DNA of 9,566 bases from an uncultured Oscillospiraceae bacterium (lineage in GTDB: Bacteria > Bacillota > Clostridia > Oscillospirales > Acutalibacteraceae). Made by a program: the position numbers and the translations under genes. This document shows positions 4,582-9,566 of this stretch, one piece after another. The notes below the pieces were generated by a model that was given only the letters and a program-made list of their open reading frames with translations, was not told the origin of the DNA and did not search any database. The stretch spans positions 1-9,566 of the forward strand of contig CAJMBP010000055.1 in assembly GCA_905211675.1 (NCBI GenBank), read 5' to 3'. Positions within the stretch are counted from its first letter, which is position 1. Every line of letters begins with the position of its first letter.

Positions 4582-6891
4582 ATGAAAGACCTGATAACAA
4601 AATCACGCGGCAACATAGCCCAAAACGGAAGAGAAATTTTTTCGGCGGCAGTCGGGCATTTTGCAATGGCGGTATTCGGTTTTATTGCGGCTCACGGAGT
4701 TGTGTTTGAAACGCTTATGCCCTTTGGCCTGGTGCTGGCGGGGGCTTGCGGCGGCGTTTTTTTTCCGAGCATTGCAACAGGCGCCTTTATAGGTTATTTT
4801 ATACCTGCCGTAAGCAGCGGCGGTTTCAGATACATAGCGGCGCTTTTTGCCGTTGTCGCCATAAGGCTTATGCTTTCGGGATATAAAAAAATAAGTGAAA
4901 ATCCCTTCTTTTTAAGCGGAATAACAGCACTTGTCAACGCCTTTACAGGCGCCGTTACATACAGCGGAGTGCCGATAGACGCGCTTAAGCTCGGCGCGGA
5001 ATGTATTGTTGTTTTCGGCACGGTTTTTTTAACCCATCGCACATTTATTACGCTTAGTCAATTCGGCTTCGGGCTTTCAACCGACGAACTGGGCTGTCTG
5101 CTTGTAAGCGTTTCGATAATTCTTATCGGGCTTAATAATTTTACGGTTTTCGGCGCTTCCGCAGGCAGAATTTTAGGCGTGTTTTTAATTCTTTGCGCCG
5201 CTAAATACGGCGGCACGGGCGCAGGCGCGGTTTGCGGAATTGCCGTGTCATTCTGCGCCGCGGTTTCGGGTAATTTTGAAGCGGGCTACGGCATATATGC
5301 GCTTGCGGGGCTTGCCGTAGGTGTGTTTGCCTCGCTCGGAAAATATGCTCAGGCGGCGGCTATGATAGCCTCGGGTATAATAAATATTTCGTTTATGAAT
5401 TTTAAATCGGGTGCCGCCGTATTTATGGCAGAGCTTGTTGCGGGCAGTGTGATTTTTGTTTTGTCACCCCGCCCTGTAGGTATTTTTTTAAGCAAATATC
5501 TTTGTAAAAAGCCCACCTTTACCGAGGAGGACGGCTTCGGTAAAGCACTGGGTATGAGGCTTAATTCGGCGTCGGACGCTTTGAGGGATGTTTCGGACAC
5601 GGTAAATCAGGTGTCAAAAGAATTGGGTAAAATAAACGCGCCCGATTTTAAAACCGTGCTTGCATTTATTGAGCAGGACGCCTGTGCCGGCTGTAAATTG
5701 CGGCTTCACTGTTGGGAAAACAAGTACGAGCAAACGCTTGACGCCGTTATGCAGATGGTAAACTGCTCAAAGTGCGGCGACATACCGCAAAACGACGCCG
5801 CTTTAGAGGAATTCAGGGGCAGATGCCTGCGAGTCAAAAGAATGGAAGACGCCGTAAAAAACCGATACACACAATACGCCAGCAACCTTGCCGCCGAAAA
5901 CCGAATTGAGCAGGTGCGACAGGTAGTGTCCGAACAATTTGAGGGTATTGCGGATATGTTAAAGGAGCTGTCGGCAGATCTTACAAATGACGAACGGTTT
6001 GACAACACAGTGGCGGAGACCGCCGCCGCGGCGCTCAGCAACATAGGCATTTGCACGGCAGACTGCGCCGCAAAAACCGACAAATACGGCAGACTGTCAC
6101 TTGAAATGAAGCTTAAAATAAATGACAGCACCGTTTTAAACCGTCTGCAAATTATGAAAATGCTCTCTTTGGCATGCGAGCGCGATTTCGACATACCGAA
6201 CATTACAAAGCAGGGCGACGGCGCGCTTATGACCGTAAACGAGCACGCGCCGTTCAGGGTGGATATAGGCGTACAGCAGTACTGCGCCACACCCGGTTCG
6301 GTATGCGGTGATTCTTACAAATATTTTAATGACGGAAAGGGGCATTTTGTTATTGTACTAAGCGACGGTATGGGCACGGGCGGCAGAGCGGCGGTTGACG
6401 GAGCCATGGCGTCGGGGCTTATGGCTCGATTGCTTAAAGCGGGCTTCGGCTACAACTGTTCGCTTAAAATATTGAATTCTTCAATGCTTTTTAAATCTAC
6501 CGACGAATCGCTCGCTACCCTCGATATATCAAGCATTGACCTTTTTGACGGCACCGCCGAGCTTTTCAAGGCAGGCGCCGCGCCTACGCTGGTGCGCCGC
6601 GGCGGAAGGTCGGGCAGAGCCGAAAGCGAAAGCCTACCCATAGGCATTTTAAAGGATGTAGGCTTTGACAGGGCGGGTATAAAGCTTAGGGCTAATGATA
6701 TTTTGCTTATGGTTTCCGACGGTGTAACCTTTGACGGCACCGAATGGATACGCAACGAGCTTGAGGCTTGGCGTGACGGCGGAGCGCAGGACTTGGCAGA
6801 GCATATAGGCGACTGCGCCCGCAGACGCCGAGTAGAAGGCAGAGCCGATGACATAACGGTTATTGCGGCAATAATAGAAAAAAGCGTTTAA
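4582..6891 (+). CDS. spoIIE: Stage II sporulation protein E, PP2C-type phosphatase
   Basis: The 769-aa SpoIIE dephosphorylates the anti-anti-sigma factor SpoIIAA and so activates sigma F in the forespore; it also acts at the polar septum. Residues ~20-308 are a polytopic membrane region of roughly eight to ten helices. A central regulatory region (~310-550) follows, with a Cys cluster: CxxCx5C at 368-377 and CxxC at 395-398. The C-terminal PP2C domain (~555-767) has CGDSY at 575-579 (Asp577), SDGMG at 594-598 (Asp595), SDGV at 712-715 (Asp713) and ADDIT at 755-759, so the metal-binding acids look intact. A TTG at 4543 would lie at or before the transcription start and is excluded. ATG at 4582 is the best start; its AAGGA (4563-4567) is rather distant at 14 nt. 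It is monocistronic, with a terminator 14 bp after the stop. Confidence 0.95.
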   Translation: MKDLITKSRGNIAQNGREIFSAAVGHFAMAVFGFIAAHGVVFETLMPFGLVLAGACGGVFFPSIATGAFIGYFIPAVSSGGFRYIAALFAVVAIRLMLSGYKKISENPFFLSGITALVNAFTGAVTYSGVPIDALKLGAECIVVFGTVFLTHRTFITLSQFGFGLSTDELGCLLVSVSIILIGLNNFTVFGASAGRILGVFLILCAAKYGGTGAGAVCGIAVSFCAAVSGNFEAGYGIYALAGLAVGVFASLGKYAQAAAMIASGIINISFMNFKSGAAVFMAELVAGSVIFVLSPRPVGIFLSKYLCKKPTFTEEDGFGKALGMRLNSASDALRDVSDTVNQVSKELGKINAPDFKTVLAFIEQDACAGCKLRLHCWENKYEQTLDAVMQMVNCSKCGDIPQNDAALEEFRGRCLRVKRMEDAVKNRYTQYASNLAAENRIEQVRQVVSEQFEGIADMLKELSADLTNDERFDNTVAETAAAALSNIGICTADCAAKTDKYGRLSLEMKLKINDSTVLNRLQIMKMLSLACERDFDIPNITKQGDGALMTVNEHAPFRVDIGVQQYCATPGSVCGDSYKYFNDGKGHFVIVLSDGMGTGGRAAVDGAMASGLMARLLKAGFGYNCSLKILNSSMLFKSTDESLATLDISSIDLFDGTAELFKAGAAPTLVRRGGRSGRAESESLPIGILKDVGFDRAGIKLRANDILLMVSDGVTFDGTEWIRNELEAWRDGGAQDLAEHIGDCARRRRVEGRADDITVIAAIIEKSV

Positions 6892-6904
6892 TTCTTAAAT
6901 TTTA

Positions 6905-6943
6905 AAACGGACACGAAGCCGAAAATGGGTTTTGTGTCCGTTT
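6905..6943. terminator. Intrinsic terminator after spoIIE, convergent with the lipoprotein gene
   Basis: AAACGGACAC (6905-6914) pairs perfectly with GTGTCCGTTT (6934-6943) over 10 bp. A T-rich run TTTGTTTGTTTT follows on the + strand. The minus strand tail is A/T-rich but less U-rich. It probably ends spoIIE efficiently and may also end the opposing lipoprotein transcript. Confidence 0.8.
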
Positions 6944-6963
6944 GTTTGTTTTATAAATATTTT

Positions 6964-7383
6964 TTATGTAATCTTGTTAAAGCAATCTATAACAACCTCA
7001 TACTTGTCGGAAAACTTTGCGTATTCCGAATTTTTTTCGTTTGCAACTATGGGCGACGCTATGCTTTCGCCGTCAAGGGTTATGCTAAGTGTTCCGTCTT
7101 TGCTTTTCTTTACGGCTTTTTTAAACTTTTTTGCACCGTCTTTTGTAAAATGCAGTTCTAAATAGCGGTCTTCGCCCTCTTTATAAATCACAGAAACCTT
7201 TTCGACGTCATCGTTCGTAATCCATTCCTCGCCGTTGTCATCAACTATTGCAAATTCATGTTCGGCGTTGAGGGTTCTTGATATAAGCTCTATTGGCACC
7301 GGCTCATTTTCGCCTGAGTCTTTGCAGGCGGCAAAGCAAAACGGAATTAACAGGCAAATTATTAAGCACAATAACTTTTTCAT
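6964..7383 (-). CDS. Lipoprotein with SecDF P1-head-like domain
   Basis: This 139-aa lipoprotein starts MKKLLCLIICLLIPFCFAAC; Cys20 in the FAAC lipobox is the expected lipidation site, so it should be anchored outside the membrane. Residues ~55-115 strongly resemble the P1 head subdomain of SecD/SecDF. WITNDDVEKVSV corresponds to the SecD 'LTxxDV' strand, LELHFTKDGAKKF to 'hxLxFTxeGakkF', and LSITLDGESIASPIV to 'laIxLDgxvisaPxv'. No transmembrane SecD part exists, so this is a free-standing copy of the fold; transport function is not implied. AGGTGG lies 7 nt before the ATG. It has its own promoter and converges on spoIIE. The domain call comes from motif reading, and the role is unknown. Confidence 0.75.
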   Translation of the reverse strand: MKKLLCLIICLLIPFCFAACKDSGENEPVPIELISRTLNAEHEFAIVDDNGEEWITNDDVEKVSVIYKEGEDRYLELHFTKDGAKKFKKAVKKSKDGTLSITLDGESIASPIVANEKNSEYAKFSDKYEVVIDCFNKIT

Positions 7384-7413
7384 ATGTTTACCACCTTAAA
7401 CAATGATACATAT

Positions 7414-7442
7414 ATAATATCACGCGCTTTGCATTATTGCAA
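7414..7442 (-). promoter_or_regulatory. Sigma A-type promoter of the SecDF-like lipoprotein gene
   Basis: On the minus strand TTGCAA (7442-7437) and TATTAT (7419-7414) are separated by 17 bp, and TGA directly before the -10 gives an extended -10. The -35 lies 2 bp beyond the U run of the preceding terminator, inside a 14-bp sequence (7434-7447) repeated exactly at the promoter at 8591-8619. Confidence 0.6.
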
Positions 7443-7444
7443 CA

Positions 7445-7470
7445 AAAAAGCACGGAAAACCGTGCTTTTT
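7445..7470 (-). terminator. Intrinsic terminator of the PepSY lipoprotein gene
   Basis: A perfect 11-bp stem pairs 7445-7455 with 7460-7470 around a 4-nt loop (GCACGG core). On the minus strand the second arm ends in a run of six U. It begins 1 bp after the stop codon of the PepSY gene. Confidence 0.88.
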
Positions 7471-7471
7471 A

Positions 7472-7888
7472 CTAATCTTTACTTTTGTCGAACGAAATAA
7501 CCTCGCCTGTTTCGGCGTCAATGTCATAATCGTATTCGGTGTTGCCCGAATTAAAATCAACCTCGTAAATGAGTCTGCCGTTATCGCGGTCAAGGTCAAC
7601 ATCAACATTGCTCACCTGCGACTCGTCAAGGCCCGCATGCTTTAACGCCGCCTGCTTTGCATCGTTTGCCGTAATTCCCGCCATAAGATCAACCGAAGAA
7701 TTACCGTTGTTTTCTTTGCCGTTGCCCGTGATTTCGGATCCGGCCTTATCAATGGCACTTTCGGCTCCGCTTACAACAGAGTTGCCCATAGATTCAGCGT
7801 CGCTTGTCATGTCGTTTATCGTTCTGCCGCATGCGGTAAGCGATAACATAAACGCCAAGCATAAAATTAAAGAGATTATTTTTTTCAT
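7472..7888 (-). CDS. PepSY-domain lipoprotein
   Basis: This 138-aa protein has a signal peptide MKKIISLILCLAFMLSLTAC with lipobox LTAC (Cys20). A flexible, Ser/Gly/Asn/Glu-rich linker follows (~21-68), then a PepSY-like domain (~70-135): ITANDAKQAALKHAGLDESQ, a strand with RLIYEVDF, and YDYDIDAETGEVISF. The Y-(D/V)-(V/I)-D-A-x-TG-E-(V/I) ending is characteristic. PepSY domains are known as propeptide or inhibitory modules of extracellular peptidases, but many stand alone on lipoproteins with unknown partner. A strong GGGAGG lies 8 nt before the ATG. It follows the membrane protein gene by 66 bp on the same strand and may share its transcript; no clear promoter of its own was found. Confidence 0.88.
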   Translation of the reverse strand: MKKIISLILCLAFMLSLTACGRTINDMTSDAESMGNSVVSGAESAIDKAGSEITGNGKENNGNSSVDLMAGITANDAKQAALKHAGLDESQVSNVDVDLDRDNGRLIYEVDFNSGNTEYDYDIDAETGEVISFDKSKD

Positions 7889-7954
7889 AAATCTTTCCTC
7901 CCGTACTATTATTGACGGAAGAATGCCGAAAAATGCAAAAAATATTTTTTTTAT

Positions 7955-8569
7955 TTATTCTTGCGAAGTTTGTTTTTTATTAAGCGTAAGATTAAAAAGC
8001 CCAAAATAGTAAAGCACCGACAAAACGCATTCTAAAAGCACGGAATATGATATTGCAGGATAACCCTCGGGCACCGAGGCGATGTATCCAAATCCGCCCA
8101 CCGCTATAAATGAGGCAATCGGCAAAATAAAGGCCGTTATCGCCAGCGCCAGCGTGCCTATTTTAAAGCAAACAACCGTTTTAAAGTTATCTGCCGAGCC
8201 TATAACGCACAAAACAAGCGCCGCAAGCATAATAATATCAAAGGTAAGCAGCTTTAAGGCGTATATAACGGCATCGGCGGAATAAAGCGAATCTCGCAGT
8301 ACAATGGCTATTGTGTAAACCGATAACGCCGCCGAACATAAAAATGCTACGGGAAACATAAACTCTTTGATTTTATATTCTTTTTCAAGCGCGAGCAAAT
8401 ATATTAAAACAAGAATATACGGTGCAAACGACATCAAACTTAAAAAAGACATCTTTTGATTTTGAAAGGCATCGGTCACGGCGTCATACAATCGACTCAT
8501 TAAATAAATCGCGGTAAAAACCGTAGCCGTTATATTTTTTGCTTTGCTTTTAAATATATAACTTGTCAT
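7955..8569 (-). CDS. Polytopic membrane protein of unknown function (about six helices)
   Basis: The 204-aa product is hydrophobic throughout. Counted from the chosen ATG, likely helices are at ~12-29, 41-61, 70-91, 99-124, 133-158 and 172-194, with short loops and a polar tail ending KKQTSQE. I recognise no family motif or catalytic residue. A TTG at 8587 extends the frame by six codons, but GGGGGA ends 6 nt before the ATG at 8569, which fits ribosome binding. It has a good promoter of its own and lies 66 bp upstream of the PepSY lipoprotein gene, so the two may form a small envelope operon. Base composition is like the genes to the left, unlike the AT-rich segment to the right. Confidence 0.75.
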   Translation of the reverse strand: MTSYIFKSKAKNITATVFTAIYLMSRLYDAVTDAFQNQKMSFLSLMSFAPYILVLIYLLALEKEYKIKEFMFPVAFLCSAALSVYTIAIVLRDSLYSADAVIYALKLLTFDIIMLAALVLCVIGSADNFKTVVCFKIGTLALAITAFILPIASFIAVGGFGYIASVPEGYPAISYSVLLECVLSVLYYFGLFNLTLNKKQTSQE

Positions 8570-8590
8570 TTTTAATCCCCCTGTCAAATA

Positions 8591-8619
8591 AGTGTACCAT
8601 AGTTTTGTCTTTATTGCAA
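8591..8619 (-). promoter_or_regulatory. Sigma A-type promoter of the membrane protein gene
   Basis: On the minus strand TTGCAA (8619-8614) and TACACT (8596-8591) are 17 bp apart, with TGG before the -10 (extended -10). The -35 sits in TTATTGCAACAAAA (8611-8624 on +), identical over 14 bp to 7434-7447 at the lipoprotein promoter, and overlaps the tail of the upstream terminator in the same manner. Confidence 0.55.
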
Positions 8620-8627
8620 CAAAATAA

Positions 8628-8649
8628 GGGCGGCTTCAAAAAGCCGCCC
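8628..8649 (-). terminator. Intrinsic terminator of the former rubrerythrin gene
   Basis: GGGCGGCTT (8628-8636) pairs perfectly with AAGCCGCCC (8641-8649) around a 4-nt loop. On the minus strand the stem is followed by TTATTTTGTT. It lies 16 bp downstream of the rubrerythrin stop codon, the expected place, and is intact although the gene is not. Confidence 0.85.
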
Positions 8650-8665
8650 AAAAACTGTTATTTGA

Positions 8666-8782
8666 TTAACCGAAGTATCTGTTAAGAAGTCCTTCAAATG
8701 CCTTGCCGTGGCGAGCCTCATCACAATAAACCTTGTATTCATGCGGCTTTTCAAATTTTTGCACAAGAATTTGCACAGGAAT
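8666..8782 (-). pseudogene. Rubrerythrin 3' remnant
   Basis: The minus strand reads DEARHGKAFEGLLNRYFG then TAA (complement of 8666-8722). This is the well-conserved end of the rubrerythrin / NADH-peroxidase group, where the Glu and His of DEARHG contribute to the di-iron site. Upstream the frame stays open for about 20 more codons (to a TGA at 8783-8785). It has the unexpected sequence QKFEKPHEYKVYC in place of the helix that normally precedes DEARHG, and has no start with a ribosome site. The rest of the ferritin-like domain and the rubredoxin part are missing. The break therefore lies near 8720-8730. Rubrerythrins reduce peroxide in anaerobes; this fragment cannot. An insertion at the gene's 3' end, or a deletion, would explain it. 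Confidence 0.75.
8758..8781. repeat. 12-bp tandem duplication at the rubrerythrin junction
   Basis: TTTGCACAAGAA (8758-8769) is followed directly by TTTGCACAGGAA (8770-8781), 11 of 12 bases identical. It lies within 40 bp of the point where rubrerythrin similarity ends. It may be slippage, or repeated recombinase-binding sites. Confidence 0.6.
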
Positions 8783-8815
8783 TCAAAAGGATATGAGAAA
8801 AAATAGCAAACAAAA

Positions 8816-8923
8816 ATGAACGAAACACTTTACGATTTAGAACAAAAAAGAAATGCCGTTGAACTTGATATACAGGCATTATACGAAACCTTGCAAAAGG
8901 AAATTAACGAAAAAAAGATATGA
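8816..8923 (+). CDS. Small coiled-coil ORF (35 aa), hypothetical
   Basis: ATG at 8816 opens a 35-codon frame, MNETLYDLEQ..., that is strongly helical and charged. Its heptad-like spacing of L, V, I and Y residues suggests a short coiled coil. Its ATG overlaps the TGA (8817-8819) of an 8-codon frame starting at 8793, whose own ATG overlaps the TGA (8794-8796) of an incoming frame ending FAQEFAQEFKRI. These two ATGA junctions look like translational coupling in a decayed or compact operon. No Shine-Dalgarno lies at the usual distance. A terminator stem overlaps its last codons. It may be the tail of a truncated gene rather than a functional peptide. Confidence 0.4.
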   Translation: MNETLYDLEQKRNAVELDIQALYETLQKEINEKKI

Positions 8924-8950
8924 GCGAAAACAAAATCTCTCATATCTTTT
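8913..8950. terminator. Intrinsic terminator between the small + ORF and the minus-strand edge gene
   Basis: AAAAGATATGAG (8913-8924) pairs perfectly with CTCATATCTTTT (8939-8950), a 12-bp stem with a 14-nt loop. On the minus strand the stem runs into seven U, so it is strong for the gene ending at 8984. On the + strand the only U run is the four bases ending the stem. It overlaps the stop codon of the small coiled-coil ORF. Confidence 0.75.
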
Positions 8951-8983
8951 ACAATTTCAGGTGTGATTAATTATACATTGTTT

Positions 8984-9566
8984 TTAATTTTTTCTATATA
9001 CATTTGGATATAATATATCCTCTAATATTATACCATACATTTTAAATTTTTTCTTTTCGGGATTATATCCATAATTACTATCTACATCTTCAACATTGAA
9101 TGTAATATAGTTGTCTTTTAATTCATATTTTCCAGTTTTTGTTACGGTGCAACTAAAAGGTTGTCTTTCGTGAAAAACGAAAGTTTTATCAGAATTTAAG
9201 GTTATTTCTAAATAAGAATATCCAACAAACCCCATATCTCTACTACCCTCATAATAAGTATCATCTTCTTTATAGCAAGGGAGATTATCATAATGATAAC
9301 TTTCATTTCCCGTAGATACGAAAATATTATTTTTATATCTTCCAAGCCATCTTTCAATATCATATGGTCCATCACCTTCGCCACGATGTGTTCCAATAAG
9401 TTTTATTGAATCATCATAAATTTCATAAGTGCCTTCTTCTATAATATCACCTGTATCTATTTCTACTACTTTATATGTTGATAAATAAAATTTATAAGTT
9501 TCATCATTATCCGAATAACTATTTAAGAATAAACCATGAGTAATTATTTCAAAAATAGGTATTATA
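8984..9566 (-). CDS. Beta-rich protein of unknown function (5' end outside window)
   Basis: The minus-strand frame ending at 8984 has no stop up to the right edge, giving at least 193 residues. An internal Met at 9235 could be mistaken for the start of an 83-aa protein, but it has no reason to be one: the same frame continues with protein-like sequence. The visible part alternates aromatic, acidic and branched residues as in a beta-sheet protein. It contains two similar units: YKFYLSTYKVVEIDTG..EEGTYEIYDDSIKLI in the first half, and LEITLNSDKTFVFHE..TKTGKYELKDNYITFN in the second. The G-(T/K)-Y-E-(I/L)-x-(D)-(D/N)-x-I pattern is common in lipocalin-like and other small secreted beta domains of Firmicutes. 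A signal peptide or lipobox would be beyond the edge. Codon use is very AT-rich compared with genes left of 8600, suggesting foreign origin. Confidence 0.75.
   Translation of the reverse strand, partial: IIPIFEIITHGLFLNSYSDNDETYKFYLSTYKVVEIDTGDIIEEGTYEIYDDSIKLIGTHRGEGDGPYDIERWLGRYKNNIFVSTGNESYHYDNLPCYKEDDTYYEGSRDMGFVGYSYLEITLNSDKTFVFHERQPFSCTVTKTGKYELKDNYITFNVEDVDSNYGYNPEKKKFKMYGIILEDILYPNVYRKN

Noticed and set aside
5706..6290. Long open frame on the minus strand (194 codons)
   Set aside because: It is antisense to the conserved SpoIIE regulatory and phosphatase regions; its Ser/Cys/Ala-rich product has no domain signature and reflects codon bias of the real gene.
7569..8009. 146-codon + strand frame
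   Set aside because: It is antisense to the PepSY lipoprotein, across its strong Shine-Dalgarno site and the end of the membrane protein gene; no ribosome site of its own.
8666..8782. Functional 38-aa peptide from the rubrerythrin stub
   Set aside because: No start codon with a ribosome site exists in the frame, and the sequence before DEARHG does not match the family.
9208..9396. 62-codon minus-strand frame
   Set aside because: It overlaps in another frame the beta-rich protein that is open to the edge; the Ile/Met-rich product looks like a frame shadow of AT-rich DNA.

Overview
The window looks like chromosome of an endospore-forming Clostridia member (Bacillota), probably an anaerobic gut lineage. 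The evidence is a full-length SpoIIE phosphatase, a SleB-type cortex-lytic enzyme, G-rich Shine-Dalgarno sites, many intrinsic terminators and a rubrerythrin remnant. Species cannot be named from the sequence alone.

Left part (1-3405). The C-terminal tail of a + strand membrane protein, resembling apolipoprotein N-acyltransferase, meets a two-gene minus-strand unit at a shared bidirectional terminator. The first gene of that unit encodes an eight-helix membrane diguanylate cyclase with an extracytoplasmic beta-rich domain and an intact GGDEF motif. The second, 34 bp downstream, encodes a cytoplasmic GH36-like glycoside hydrolase. This suggests a glycan-responsive c-di-GMP module.

Intergenic region 3406-3764. 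It holds no gene, but has the most unusual structure in the window: six near-perfect hairpins in about 200 bp, three inside each of two enclosing stems that share a central strand. The left margin contains a possible outward promoter for the GGDEF gene.

Sporulation pair (3765-6891). sleB (minus) and spoIIE (plus) are divergent. The spoIIE promoter has the 21-bp spacer and Spo0A-box-like -35 overlap known from Bacillus Spo0A-activated promoters, and this fixes the ATG at 4582 as the start.

Envelope genes (6964-8569). Three minus-strand genes encode a lipoprotein with a SecDF P1-head-like domain, a PepSY lipoprotein and a six-helix membrane protein of unknown function. Two of them have promoters that share a 14-bp sequence lying directly on the tail of the preceding terminator.

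Right edge (8628-9566). Only the last ~20 codons of a rubrerythrin gene and its terminator remain. The sequence then becomes markedly AT-rich: a 12-bp tandem repeat, a small coiled-coil ORF, and a beta-rich protein whose frame is open to the window edge. This looks like the end of an inserted or recombined segment at the rubrerythrin 3' end.
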